Position numbers and translations under genes: made by a program
NCBI GenBank assembly: GCA_016199265.1
Contig: JACQGX010000169.1
Coordinates: 1 to 33,646, forward strand
Origin: Chloroflexota bacterium
Lineage (GTDB): Bacteria > Chloroflexota > UBA11872 > UBA12225
Reading direction: 5' to 3'
Length of the DNA stretch: 33,646 nucleotides
Notes under the pieces: model-generated
The model's input: only the letters and a program-made list of their open reading frames with translations
Told to the model about the DNA's origin: nothing
Databases searched by the model: none
Shown: one piece after another, positions 1 to 7,679 of the stretch
How the letters are laid out: the number at the start of each line of letters is the position of its first letter
How positions within the stretch are numbered: the stretch's first letter is position 1

Positions 1-31
1 GTCAGCTTTCAGCGGTCAGCCGACCACTGGC
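1..31. repeat. Degenerate heptamer array upstream of the epimerase gene
   Basis: The left edge shows 7-bp periodicity: units of the form GTCAGCT, TTCAGCG, GTCAGCC and then GACCACT. It may continue to the left of the window. It belongs to the heptamer repeats seen between many genes here. No function is evident. Confidence 0.45.
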
Positions 32-80
32 CCCCGGTCCCCACCAATGGCATCATCTCTCCCTCGGAGGAAAAACGGAC

Positions 81-941
81 ATGAAAGTCGTCGTCACCGG
101 CGCCAGCGGCCGCATCGGCCGCGCCGTCTTAGCCGAACTCAGGGAAGCGGGGGGCTGCGAGGTCTGGGCCGCCGATCGGACGCTGCCGCCGCCCAACACC
201 GCACAGCGCGCGCTCTACGTCGATCTGACCGATCCCGGCGCGGTGTATGCCACGCTGGCCGGCGCCGACGCCGTCATCCATCTGGGCGCTTACCCCAACA
301 TCGCCCATCATCCGGGCGAGCACGTCTTCGTCAACAATACCGCCGCCTGCGCCAACGTCGCCGCCGCGTGTGCTGCCTTTGGTATCGAGCGTGTGGTCTA
401 CACCAGCTCAATTACTGTCTACAACCTCGCCCACCAAGCGCGCCACGGCGGCATCACCCGCCTGCCGGCCGACGAATCGATCGGGCACCACCCGAGCAAC
501 TTCTACGCGCTCTCTAAGTGGGTCGGCGAGGAGATCTTCACGCTGGCCGCGCAGCAACACGGTCTGCACGTCGCCTCGCTCCGCCCGTCGCTCGTCGTCG
601 GTCCGGACGAGTACGACGTGCGCGGCCGCCCTCGCACCGACCGGAACGCCTCCGCTAACCTATGGAGCTATGTCGATTCGCGCGATGTTGCTCAAATGGC
701 GCGCCTCGCCCTCGAGCACCTCGACGCGCTCGGCCCCGGCAACCACCCCTTCAACGCCGGTGCCGCCGACGCCCTCGCCGAGGCCCCGCTCGCCAAGATC
801 ATCCCCCGCTTCATCCCCGAGCTCGCCGGCCTCGCCCAAGACCTCACCGGTACCAGACCCGCCTTCGGCATCGAAAAGGCGCAACGCCTGCTGGGCTACA
901 CCCCTCGTTACTCTTGGCGCACCATACGTGGCCGCGCCTAA
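81..941 (+). CDS. NAD-dependent epimerase/dehydratase (extended SDR)
   Basis: This 286-residue protein is an extended short-chain dehydrogenase/reductase of the nucleotide-sugar or sugar epimerase/dehydrogenase type. The N-terminus has a Rossmann strand and glycine motif (GASGRIG, residues 7-13). An acidic stretch that could bind the adenosine ribose follows (WAADRT). The catalytic pair is the YALSK motif near residue 150, preceded by the conserved TSS serine region (YTSSITVY). A Shine-Dalgarno GGAGG lies about 10 nt before the ATG, which supports this start. The length is slightly short for the family (usually 300-340), so the substrate lobe is compact. The neighbours give no pathway. A uronate dehydrogenase or a sugar epimerase are both possible, and the substrate cannot be assigned from sequence. 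Confidence 0.9.
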   Translation: MKVVVTGASGRIGRAVLAELREAGGCEVWAADRTLPPPNTAQRALYVDLTDPGAVYATLAGADAVIHLGAYPNIAHHPGEHVFVNNTAACANVAAACAAFGIERVVYTSSITVYNLAHQARHGGITRLPADESIGHHPSNFYALSKWVGEEIFTLAAQQHGLHVASLRPSLVVGPDEYDVRGRPRTDRNASANLWSYVDSRDVAQMARLALEHLDALGPGNHPFNAGAADALAEAPLAKIIPRFIPELAGLAQDLTGTRPAFGIEKAQRLLGYTPRYSWRTIRGRA

Positions 942-950
942 CGGTACCGT

Positions 951-1610
951 CTAGCCGTTGCCACGAGGCAGCCGGCGCAGCCACCCCTCAGCGCCGATCG
1001 TCATCGAAGGGCCATGCCCCGGCAGCACCACCGTCTGCTCGGGCAGCTTTGCCAGCCTACGTAGCGACTCGACCATGCGGGCGGCATCGCCGCCCGGCAG
1101 GTCGACGCGTCCGTAGCTCCCGGCAAACAGCGTGTCGCCGCTGAACAACAGATCGTGCTCAGCCGAGTACAGACAGAGCGATCCGGGCGTATGGCCGGGT
1201 GTGTGCATCACTACAAGCCGAAGCCCGCCCACCTCGATCGTATCCCCTTCGTCCAGTTCACGGGAGACACGGATCGCCGGCACCTCAGTTTGTGGAAAGA
1301 AGGCCGACCGCTGCGGCTGTGAGATCGCCGGCACATCCAGTCGATGCGCCATTACCGCTGCGCCCGTCGCCTCCTCCAGTTGTCCCGCATCCGCCACGTG
1401 ATCCCAGTGCGCGTGCGTCAGCACGATCGTTTCCAGCGTCAGCCTCCGCTCGCGCACCGCCGCCAGCACCACCTGCGCCGCGCCCAGGGGCGCATCGACC
1501 ACCAGCGCCCCTGAGGCCCCGGGTACGGTCACCAGGTACACGTTGTTTGCCAATGGACCCACTGGGCCCAGGTTGACGACTGGTGATCTGTCGCGCTGCA
1601 TTTGTTGCAT
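951..1610 (-). CDS. MBL-fold metallo-hydrolase (glyoxalase II-like)
   Basis: This 219-residue protein is a metallo-beta-lactamase-fold hydrolase. The zinc-binding signature HAHWDH is at residues 66-71. The later ligands of the family are also visible: a histidine in HTPGHTPGS, the aspartate in FSGDTLF and the terminal histidine in LPGHGPSM. This is the arrangement of small hydroxyacylglutathione hydrolase-like enzymes that cleave thioesters or related esters. The gene converges on the epimerase with only 9 nt between them, and it is divergent from hicA with a 47-nt gap that must hold both promoters. The fold is certain. The substrate is not, because this family is broad. Confidence 0.93.
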   Translation of the reverse strand: MQQMQRDRSPVVNLGPVGPLANNVYLVTVPGASGALVVDAPLGAAQVVLAAVRERRLTLETIVLTHAHWDHVADAGQLEEATGAAVMAHRLDVPAISQPQRSAFFPQTEVPAIRVSRELDEGDTIEVGGLRLVVMHTPGHTPGSLCLYSAEHDLLFSGDTLFAGSYGRVDLPGGDAARMVESLRRLAKLPEQTVVLPGHGPSMTIGAEGWLRRLPRGNG

Positions 1611-1657
1611 ATCCGTTAGGTACAGCGTAGCTGACGCTGCTCACAGGGAATGGACGT

Positions 1658-1888
1658 ATGGCGGAACGACTTCCACGGGTAACCAGGATCGAAGCGCTGC
1701 GCGCGCTCAGGCGCGGCGGGTGGGTGCAAGTGACCCAGGTGGGCAGCCACGTCCACCTCAAGCATCCAAGCAAACCCGGCCGTGTGACGGTCCCCATCCA
1801 CAAAGGTCGCACGCTCAGCGCCGACCTCTTGTCGAGTATTCTTAAGCAGGCCGGCATGACGGTTGACGAGTTCCGGTCGCTGCTGTGA
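1658..1888 (+). CDS. hicA: HicA-type mRNA interferase toxin
   Basis: This 76-residue protein matches HicA (YcfA-like) toxins, which have a double-stranded-RNA-binding-like fold and cleave mRNA when not bound by HicB. The family pattern is visible: an N-terminal helix (TRIEALRALRRGGW), then VGSHVHLKHP with the catalytic histidine at residue 31, a strand (RVTVPIH) and a C-terminal helix (LLSSILKQAGMTVDEF). The length is typical. The gene lies 22 nt upstream of hicB on the same strand, which is the usual toxin-first order of this system. The ATG is preceded by GGAATGGAC, a weak ribosome site, as is common for toxins. Confidence 0.93.
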   Translation: MAERLPRVTRIEALRALRRGGWVQVTQVGSHVHLKHPSKPGRVTVPIHKGRTLSADLLSSILKQAGMTVDEFRSLL

Positions 1889-1910
1889 ATGTGAAGATGA
1901 AAGAGCGAAC

Positions 1911-2150
1911 ATGGTCAGTGTAAACGTTGGAAAGCGGCGCTATACAGTGGTCCTGACGCCGGATAGCGAGGGTGGTTACATGGTCACGGTGCCGGTATTG
2001 CCAGGATGCTTCTCGCAGGGCGCTACGGTTGAAGAGGCGATCGAGCACGCGAGGGAAGCAATCGAGTGCCACATCGCTGGCCTGGAGGCCGACGGCGAAC
2101 CAGTACCGGAAGAGCGTGAGCGTCCCATGGCGGTGCTCGTGGAAGTGTAG
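1911..2150 (+). CDS. hicB: HicB-type antitoxin (short form)
   Basis: The protein from the ATG at 1911 has 79 residues and matches the partially degraded RNase H-like domain of HicB antitoxins. It has a strand with YTVVLTPDSEGGYMVTVP, the conserved LPGCFSQGATVEEAIEHA block, then a helix (AREAIECHIAGL) and a terminal strand (MAVLVEV). HicB neutralises HicA by direct binding. This copy ends right after the core domain. It has no C-terminal helix-turn-helix or ribbon-helix-helix segment, so it may not bind the promoter by itself. An ATG at 1863 is also in frame but overlaps hicA by 26 nt and adds cysteine-rich, non-family sequence, so 1911 is preferred. Confidence 0.92.
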   Translation: MVSVNVGKRRYTVVLTPDSEGGYMVTVPVLPGCFSQGATVEEAIEHAREAIECHIAGLEADGEPVPEERERPMAVLVEV

Positions 2151-2181
2151 GTGCCCAAGTCTTCCTTAGGTGATTCGCCTA

Positions 2182-2661
2182 TCATCCGTTCCGTGCCTTC
2201 CCCGGCTTCCAGCCCACTTCGACCAGGAGATGGTGCAGCGCCAGGCCGGCCGCGTCGCCGGCAACGGTCGCCTCGAAATACCGGCCGCCATGCGAGCCGT
2301 TGACAGGTAGCGCCGACAGCGTCAGGCGCCAGAGGTAGTCCCGGCGCCCCTGGCCGGCCGGCCGGGCCGTCAGCTCCAGTGGCCCGTGACGTGCCAGGAC
2401 GGCAAGAATCTGGTCGAGGCGCGGAAGCCACGTGAGCCCCAGAAACGGGCGCCGCTCGACGCCCCGGCCGGTGTCGATCTCCACGCCGCCGGCATCGTCC
2501 GTTCCGTCAGACAGGACGAGGTACGCCACGTTGAGCCGGTCCATCGCCAGATCGCCGCGGCGAGGCCGCCAGGGGAGACCGGCCACTTTGAGCTCTCGTG
2601 CGAGGTCCATGGCGATCATAGCGTGCCTGTTCTCTCCGGTTTCCGGTGGCATTGTAACCAC
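2182..2661 (-). CDS. Hypothetical protein
   Basis: I do not recognise this protein. It is 159 residues from the first ATG, and an ATG at 2619 (MIAMDLARELK) would give a more natural N-terminus of about 145 residues. The sequence looks like a mixed alpha/beta soluble protein, with hydrophobic strands (LNVAYLVLSDG, LWRLTLSALPV) and no signal peptide or membrane helix. It converges on hicB with a 31-nt gap. Codon use with G/C at third positions fits the neighbours, so it is probably a real gene. It is not obviously part of the toxin-antitoxin unit. Confidence 0.6.
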   Translation of the reverse strand: MVTMPPETGENRHAMIAMDLARELKVAGLPWRPRRGDLAMDRLNVAYLVLSDGTDDAGGVEIDTGRGVERRPFLGLTWLPRLDQILAVLARHGPLELTARPAGQGRRDYLWRLTLSALPVNGSHGGRYFEATVAGDAAGLALHHLLVEVGWKPGKARNG

Positions 2662-2696
2662 GCGGTCACACCGATTCTCCGGCTCGACCGCTCAGG

Positions 2697-2827
2697 GGTC
2701 CAGGCGATTGTTCCGGGGACCGCCACTGGTTGTAGGGGCGTATGGGGATACGCCCAGGGGCGGCGGGCGGGCGTATATCGATACGCCCCTACAGGACATC
2801 TACGCCTCCGGAAGCTTTGCCTGTACC
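2697..2827. mobile_element. MITE-like element A, copy 1
   Basis: This 131-bp element is bounded by imperfect terminal inverted repeats: GGTCCAGGCGATTGTTCCGG on the left against GGTACAGGCAAAGCTTCCGG read inward from the right. Inside is a second palindrome built from TAGGGGCGTAT and ATACGCCCCTA. It has no coding capacity. It shares layout and about four fifths of its bases with the copy at 5381-5512, and shares its ends with 23616-23713. It fills most of the gap between the hypothetical gene and the solute-binding protein gene. Confidence 0.7.
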
Positions 2828-2954
2828 CGCCGCTCCGAGACTACTGGACAAGAACGCGAAACCGTTGTACTGTGAAGGCACGTAGCGCGGCGGGTTACGT
2901 AGATGATCCCCGCGAGACGCATCACCCGAAGAGCGCAACAAGAGGAGCCCACAT

Positions 2955-4355
2955 ATGAACGCATCGAGTGGACCTGGTTTGTCTCGTGATCGCGTCACCC
3001 GCCGCCGGGTTTTGGGTTCTGCACTGTCGTCCGGCGCGACGCTGGGCATCGCCGCCTGCGTGGCACCTGGCCAGTCTGGCGGGACAGCGGTGGACGGCAA
3101 GCCGCGCAAAGGGCCGCCGGTAGAGATCTCGTTCAACACCTGGTACAACGCCGTCACCGAGCCACTTGTGCCGCTGTTCGCGAAGTTCGAGCAGGAGCAC
3201 AACGTTAAAGTCCAGGTGGACATGGTGCCGGCCAACCGCGATATGGCCAAGTATACGGCCTGGTACACCACCGGCACCGCGCCAGACGTGGTCAACGGGG
3301 AGAACTTCTCCTGGAGCCAGTTCTACAACGCTGGCGTGATCCTCGAGATCGGCGACTACCTCAAGCGCGACAAGATCGACTTGCTCAAGCAGTACGTGCT
3401 GATGGGCAGCGAGATCTGGTGCGGCAAGACGTACGCTATGCCCTTCGACGCCGACCCACGCGCCGTCTACTACAACAAGACGCTGATCAAGCAGGCGGGC
3501 GCCAAGGACCCCTGGGACGACCTCAAGGGCCAGTGGACCTTCGACGACATGCAGGAAATCATGATGAAGACGTTCAAGGTGACGGGCAACTCCGGCACGG
3601 ACGTCTACGGCGCCCATACCGGTTACACTGGTATGTCCGAGTCGAACGGCATGTTCGTCTGGTCGTTCGGCGGCACGTGGGCCGACTTCGACAAGATGCG
3701 CTACACGCTCGACTCCAAGGAGTCGGTCGAGGCGCACACCCTGGTCTACGACTGGTTCAACAAAAAGCTCGTCATGCCCAGCGCGGTCGTGACTCAGCTC
3801 GGCGGGGGCGAGAAGCCGTTCGGGCAGGGGCGCGCCGTGTTCCGCATCCGCGCCGCGGCTTCGCACAACACCATTCGCAAGGAGATCGGCGGCGCCTTCG
3901 ACTACGACATCGCGCCGTTCCCCGGCCGCCGCAAGGGCCAGCCGGGCGTGACCATCGTCTCCGGCAACCCCCACACCATCTCGAAGACGACCAAGCACCC
4001 CGACGAGTCGTACCAGTTCGTGAAGTGGCTGGCGGGGGACGACGTGCAGGGCTTCTGGGCCAAGGAGAAGATCCAGCTTCCGACTCTCAAGAAGTGGCAG
4101 GAAACGTTCGTCAAGGATCCCAAGCTACACACCCACGTCTTTGCCGACTCCTACAAGGTGCCCTACGGCATCCACTTCCGGCACAACAACCTCTCTCGCC
4201 ACTACTCGGAGTACGGCCGCGAGATCGCCGAGGTCTTCAACGGCCAGAGGACGATGAACGACTTCCTCAAGACCTTCACGGCCAGGGTGAACAACGAGGT
4301 CGAGTACGGCGCCTGCCTCCCGTACAAGGGCATGCAGGTGCCGATCAAGCCGTAG
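2955..4355 (+). CDS. ABC transporter extracellular solute-binding lipoprotein (sugar type)
   Basis: This 466-residue protein belongs to the family 1 extracellular solute-binding proteins, which capture sugars and hand them to an ABC permease. The N-terminus has a twin-arginine-like TRRRVLG followed by a short hydrophobic stretch and a lipobox (LGIAAC, cysteine 35), so it should be exported and lipid-anchored. The mature part shows family features: EISFNTWYNAVTEPLVPLFAKFEQEHNVKV split over strand and helix, a ligand-region WSFGGTWADF, and a C-terminal helix pair. GAGGAG lies before the ATG. No permease or ATPase gene is adjacent, so it is an orphan that must use components encoded elsewhere. 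Confidence 0.93.
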   Translation: MNASSGPGLSRDRVTRRRVLGSALSSGATLGIAACVAPGQSGGTAVDGKPRKGPPVEISFNTWYNAVTEPLVPLFAKFEQEHNVKVQVDMVPANRDMAKYTAWYTTGTAPDVVNGENFSWSQFYNAGVILEIGDYLKRDKIDLLKQYVLMGSEIWCGKTYAMPFDADPRAVYYNKTLIKQAGAKDPWDDLKGQWTFDDMQEIMMKTFKVTGNSGTDVYGAHTGYTGMSESNGMFVWSFGGTWADFDKMRYTLDSKESVEAHTLVYDWFNKKLVMPSAVVTQLGGGEKPFGQGRAVFRIRAAASHNTIRKEIGGAFDYDIAPFPGRRKGQPGVTIVSGNPHTISKTTKHPDESYQFVKWLAGDDVQGFWAKEKIQLPTLKKWQETFVKDPKLHTHVFADSYKVPYGIHFRHNNLSRHYSEYGREIAEVFNGQRTMNDFLKTFTARVNNEVEYGACLPYKGMQVPIKP

Positions 4356-4390
4356 GCACCGCAGTGTCCGGAGTGAGACACCGCTCGCTC

Positions 4391-4430
4391 GGGAGCCCTC
4401 GGCGGGCCATTTGGCCCGCCGAGGGCTCCC
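4391..4430. terminator. Strong hairpin, probable transcription terminator
   Basis: An 18-bp perfect stem (left arm 4391-4408, right arm 4413-4430) closes a 4-nt ATTT loop. It begins 35 nt after the solute-binding protein stop. There is no T-run after it, so it is not a classical intrinsic terminator. It could stop transcription in a high-GC organism or protect the mRNA 3' end. Confidence 0.7.
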
Positions 4431-4505
4431 CGCGTCCCTGACGGCGGTTGCTCGGCCAATCGCACCCGCCGAGACGTACACTCAAGCACGAGGAAGGACA
4501 GCAAC

Positions 4506-4985
4506 GTGACCGCAACCAAGACACCGATCGAAGTCGTCGTCAAGGCGCAGCCGCTCACGGCGGAAGCCTTTGCCCCCTACGGCCGCGTCGTCGGCCCAGA
4601 GCGCGAGCCGCTGGAGATGAACGAGGGGCAGTTCACCGCCCGCCTGATGACCGTTCACCGCGTGCCGGCGACCATTAGCCGCATCAACCGGCACCTCGAC
4701 CACAGCCAAATGTTCGTCCCCTTGAGTGGCGACCGCACCGTCCTCGTCGTCGCTCCACCCGACGTGCCGATGGACGGCTTCGACGTGCGCCAGATCGCCG
4801 CCTTCGTCACCGACGGCAGGCAGACTGTCATTTTCCACACCGGCACCTGGCACATCGAGCCCCGCGCCCTCGACAAAGAAAGCTGCCAGGTCATCAACGT
4901 CCAGACCGACGTCTTCAGAGACCACACCGAGCTGCTCCACCTGGAGGAAGACTGCGGCGTGACGGTGCGCTTGGTGGTCGAATAG
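4506..4985 (+). CDS. Ureidoglycolate lyase family protein (AllA-like)
   Basis: This 159-residue protein matches the ureidoglycolate lyase (AllA) family, cupin-like enzymes that split ureidoglycolate to glyoxylate and urea at the end of allantoin breakdown. Family features include LTAEAFAPYGRVV at the N-terminus, the central RHLDHSQMFVPL block, and the FHTGTWHIEP segment that carries metal or substrate ligands. The length is normal. The start is GTG at 4506 with AGGAAGG about 8 nt upstream. No other allantoin or purine genes are present, so it may act on a related ureido or keto acid. The upstream solute-binding protein gene is separated by the large hairpin and is probably a separate transcript. 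Confidence 0.85.
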   Translation: MTATKTPIEVVVKAQPLTAEAFAPYGRVVGPEREPLEMNEGQFTARLMTVHRVPATISRINRHLDHSQMFVPLSGDRTVLVVAPPDVPMDGFDVRQIAAFVTDGRQTVIFHTGTWHIEPRALDKESCQVINVQTDVFRDHTELLHLEEDCGVTVRLVVE

Positions 4986-4997
4986 CGGTCTTTCGGC

Positions 4998-5336
4998 TCA
5001 CCCACTTTTCGTCATGCGGACGTACAGCCGCCCATAGCGCACGCACCCCCGCAAGCGAGACTCCCCGACGGGCACGTAGACCGCTTCGCCATTGGCGGCT
5101 TGGATGTAGAGCCGTCCTCGTCTGATGTGGACCAAGGTAGGGACTAGTTCGGCGACGAACGCCTCGTTCACATCGACTTCTTCTGGGAACTCGTTGACCG
5201 TCACGCTCCCGTCCGGTTGGCGCCGGAACACGAGTTGTCCACGTAGTCCTCGCGGCGGTCCCCAGCGCGACACCAGGTCGGGATCGAATGCCAGTGTGAA
5301 GACCTCGGGCAAATGCTCGCCAGTCACGAGAAGCAT
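4998..5336 (-). CDS. Hypothetical protein
   Basis: I do not recognise this 112-residue protein. It appears all-beta in its C-terminal half (RGRLYIQAANGEAVYVPVG, GRLYVRMTKSG) and has two charged loops (RRQPDGSVTVNEFPEEVDV). There is no signal peptide or transmembrane segment. It is convergent with the AllA-like gene, with 12 nt between stops. Its composition matches the surrounding genes, so it is likely expressed, but no function is assigned. Confidence 0.6.
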   Translation of the reverse strand: MLLVTGEHLPEVFTLAFDPDLVSRWGPPRGLRGQLVFRRQPDGSVTVNEFPEEVDVNEAFVAELVPTLVHIRRGRLYIQAANGEAVYVPVGESRLRGCVRYGRLYVRMTKSG

Positions 5337-5380
5337 TATCGCACGATCCCGTGGACGGTGCTAGTCGTCGATGGCGCAGG

Positions 5381-5512
5381 GGTGCAGACAGAACTTCCGG
5401 GGACCGCCGCCGGTCCGTAGGGGCGTATGGTGATACGCCCGACCGCGGCCCCTGGGCGTATGTCGATACGCCCCTACAGTAAATCTACGCCTCCGGAACT
5501 TTGGCCCGCACC
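5381..5512. mobile_element. MITE-like element A, copy 2
   Basis: This 132-bp copy has terminal inverted repeats starting GGTGCAGACAGAACTTCCGG on the left and GGTGCGGGCCAAAGTTCCGG read inward from the right. The inner TAGGGGCGTAT/ATACGCCCCTA palindrome is the same as in copy 1. The two copies are almost equal in length. It sits upstream of the TPR gene, whose start is 102 nt further on. Confidence 0.72.
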
Positions 5513-5613
5513 CATCGTTCGTGAGCACTTGGGTGCCGGCAAACGACTACGCCGCGGCGTGTGCGGTACACTGCGCCCCGTAGGGCCTCCAGCCGCCGTA
5601 CGCCATACGCCAC

Positions 5614-7044
5614 ATGCATGCCAATCCGTGGACGTTGATTGTGCCGCCCGATGCCCAGGCGCTTGACGCACTCGGCGAGGCCGCAGCCCGCGAACTGGCC
5701 GCGTTGGTGTCGCATTGGGAAGCGCAGGACCTGCCCGACGAAGCCTTGCTGGCGCTGGCGGACAGGTTGCTTCCGGTCGCCGCCGATGCCTACCCGCCGC
5801 TTTACCTCATCCGCGGCGAACTGCACCAGCGGCTGCGCCGGTGGGACGGCGCCCGTGCCGATTTTTCCGTCGGAGAGCGGTTGGCCACGCGTGCGCGCGA
5901 GTGGGAGTTGGTCTTCGCCTTCCGTGCGTACGCGATTGGCCTACTCGCGTTCGAGCAGCCTACCGAGGCAGCGCAGCACATGCATTGCCTCTTCGATACG
6001 CTGGGACGGCAGCAGCGCACGCCGGCTTTACGCGCACATGCCGAGCGGCTTGGCTGCCTCGTGCTTGCGGTCGCCGGCCGGCACCTTGACGCCGTGGGAC
6101 ACGCGCGGGCAGCGTTGTCGCTGCTCGACACCGCTCCGCAGACGGGCCTGTGCGCATACCGCCAGGCCGTGCTGCACCATTTCCTGGGCATCTGCGAGAC
6201 CCACACGCACCAGAGCCCCGCCGTGGCGTGCGGACACTTCGAGGCGGCTGTTGCGCTCTATCGTAGGCTCGGTCGCCAGGCCGATGTCGCCCGGGCGCTC
6301 AATGGCCTTGGGTTGCTGCTGCGCCGCATGGGGGATCCGGCGAAGGCGTGCCGGCTGCTCGAGGAGGTGTTGGCCGCGGCGCCGCTCGACGTCACGCGTC
6401 GGGCGACGCTGATTAACCTGACGCGCTGCCGGCGCGAGGCCGGCGATTACTGCGGCGCGTATGAGGCGTTACGGGAGGCGCAAGTGCTGCCCGGCGACGT
6501 CGCACGGTACGTCGAGGCGGAACTGGCCTGGGAGTGCGGTGTGCTGGCGTTGGTCGTGTCGGTCTACTTGGAGCCGGGGAGTCTGCGACAGGCGGTGACT
6601 CGACTCGAAGAGGCCGCATCGCTCGCCGAGGTCCACTGGCCAACGCACCAGGACCAGGTGAGGGCCTCGCTCGCGTTCGGCTACGCTTGCCTGAATCGCC
6701 GCCGCGAGGCGCTGTCGACCTGGCGGGCGGTCGAAGCACTGTTCGAGAGCGAACGCGTGCCGGAAGCCCGCCTCATGGCGCAGGTCGCCTTAGCCGCCTG
6801 CGTCGCCCAACTCGGCGCCAAACGCGCCGCGCAGGCGCGCTTGCGCCGCCTGCGCCGGTGGGCACGGGAACGCGGCTTGACCGACCTCTGCTACGTGTTG
6901 TGCCTCCAGTTTCCGCCGACACGGGACCTGCTCGCGGCGCTGCGGGGACTCCCACCGGCGATCAAGACCCGGCTCACCGCGATCGAGCCGCCTCCGTCAC
7001 CCCGCGCTAGTCGAAGATCGCCGCTCAAGCTCAGGGCGTCGTAG
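5614..7044 (+). CDS. Tetratricopeptide-repeat protein
   Basis: This 476-residue protein is almost entirely helical and shows repeated helix-turn-helix units typical of TPRs. Examples are residues around 60-100 (PLYLIRGELHQRLRRWDGAR), 210-250 (FEAAVALYRRLGRQADVARA, then LNGLGLLLRRMGDPAKACRL) and 270-300 (RCRREAGDYCGAYEALREAQ). The C-terminal 40 residues are basic and proline-rich. There is no signal peptide, DNA-binding domain or enzymatic domain, so it is probably a cytoplasmic scaffold. It resembles the TPR arrays of MalT or SARP-type regulators but lacks their effector parts. The ATG at 5614 has no clear ribosome site and the N-terminus may be a little shorter. Partners are unknown. Confidence 0.8.
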   Translation: MHANPWTLIVPPDAQALDALGEAAARELAALVSHWEAQDLPDEALLALADRLLPVAADAYPPLYLIRGELHQRLRRWDGARADFSVGERLATRAREWELVFAFRAYAIGLLAFEQPTEAAQHMHCLFDTLGRQQRTPALRAHAERLGCLVLAVAGRHLDAVGHARAALSLLDTAPQTGLCAYRQAVLHHFLGICETHTHQSPAVACGHFEAAVALYRRLGRQADVARALNGLGLLLRRMGDPAKACRLLEEVLAAAPLDVTRRATLINLTRCRREAGDYCGAYEALREAQVLPGDVARYVEAELAWECGVLALVVSVYLEPGSLRQAVTRLEEAASLAEVHWPTHQDQVRASLAFGYACLNRRREALSTWRAVEALFESERVPEARLMAQVALAACVAQLGAKRAAQARLRRLRRWARERGLTDLCYVLCLQFPPTRDLLAALRGLPPAIKTRLTAIEPPPSPRASRRSPLKLRAS

Positions 7045-7056
7045 CGTACCGCGGCT

Positions 7057-7090
7057 GCCCTCACCCTAACTCTCTCCCAAAGGGGGAGGG
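7057..7090. repeat. CTCTCCC-AAAG-GGGGAGG palindromic repeat, copy 1
   Basis: A CCCTCACCCTAACTCTCTCC run is followed by a GGGGGAGGG arm, giving a hairpin just after the TPR gene stop. Related copies lie at 15771-15839 and 29878-29920. Weak heptamer-like GGCCCCC units follow at about 7093-7119. It may serve as a terminator. Confidence 0.55.
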
Positions 7091-7117
7091 AACTGCTCCC
7101 CGGCCCCCGGCCCCTGC

Positions 7118-7262
7118 TCAGAAGCTCGTCATGCGCTCCGTGATCTCCTGGGCCTTCTGCGTGAGCTCATTGACCGACATGCGGCCGGCCTTGGCCTCGG
7201 TGAATAACTTGTCGATCTCCGCCCGCGCAGTGAGGCGGGGGCCTTCCCATCCGCCGGTACCC
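7118..7262 (-). pseudogene. C-terminal remnant of an extracellular solute-binding protein
   Basis: Read on the minus strand, this stretch encodes AEIDKLFTEAKAGRMSVNEL, followed by TQKAQEITERMTSF and a stop at 7118-7120. This is the typical last helix of a sugar-binding ABC protein (a helix ending just after a 'G..s..EL..K..' turn). About 47 coherent residues remain. There is no start codon, and upstream sequence becomes arginine-rich and non-coding before a stop. The rest of the gene has been lost. It is not a copy of the solute-binding protein at 2955-4355, whose C-terminus differs. Confidence 0.6.
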
Positions 7263-7336
7263 CCCGTCTCTGTTGGACGAGTGATTCTGGCTATCCGTCG
7301 CCCTTTGCTGCGCCGCCGGCCCCGTCGGGACCGCCG

Positions 7337-7564
7337 CTACTTCGTCAGATGCGCGCGCGACCGGCGACGCGTATGCCCGCCGCCGGCCGACATCGCCCCG
7401 GCCCAACGCGCCGCCTCGCGCGGATCGACGATCCCCAGGCGCTGTACGTACAGCGGCAGGAACGGCAGCGCCATGCCAAACGCCAGCATCGCCACCGTCT
7501 GCGTCGCGCACAGCGTGATGAACGTGCGCCGCCACGCAGGTTCGCCCTTGTGTGGGTCCCGCAT
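7337..7564 (-). pseudogene. N-terminal remnant of an MFS transporter
   Basis: From the ATG at 7564, 75 codons are open. The first 60 residues look like the start of a major facilitator superfamily permease: a cytoplasmic basic segment, then a first membrane helix (TFITLCATQTVAMLAFGMAL) and the PFLPLYVQRLGI loop that normally follows it, then WAGAMSAGGG at the start of helix 2. After this the frame runs into basic, non-family residues and stops at 7337. A complete MFS protein has about 400 residues, so more than four fifths is missing. The break is about 75 nt upstream of the solute-binding-protein remnant, on the same strand. Confidence 0.65.
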
Positions 7565-7598
7565 AGTAGGACAGGATAACGGGCGGTGTACCATCAAC

Positions 7599-7667
7599 CT
7601 AAACCAAGTGCAAAGTGCAAAGTGCAAAGTGAGGCTGCCTGGGGCTTTCACCTTGGCTTTGGTTTAG
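7599..7667 (+). mobile_element. Heptamer element B, copy 1 (69 bp)
   Basis: The layout is a 9-nt head CTAAACCAA, three exact heptamers GTGCAAA, and a 39-nt tail that starts GTGAGGCTGCC and ends CTTTGGTTTAG. The head and the last nine bases are inverted repeats (CTAAACCAA/TTGGTTTAG). It ends 12 nt before the tldD ATG, and its GGGG-containing edge forms part of the only visible ribosome site for that gene. Confidence 0.75.
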
Positions 7668-7679
7668 GGGACACGGACG

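Noticed and set aside
2922-3998. Minus-strand open frame of 358 codons
   Set aside because: It is antisense to the solute-binding protein gene and shows no recognisable domain.
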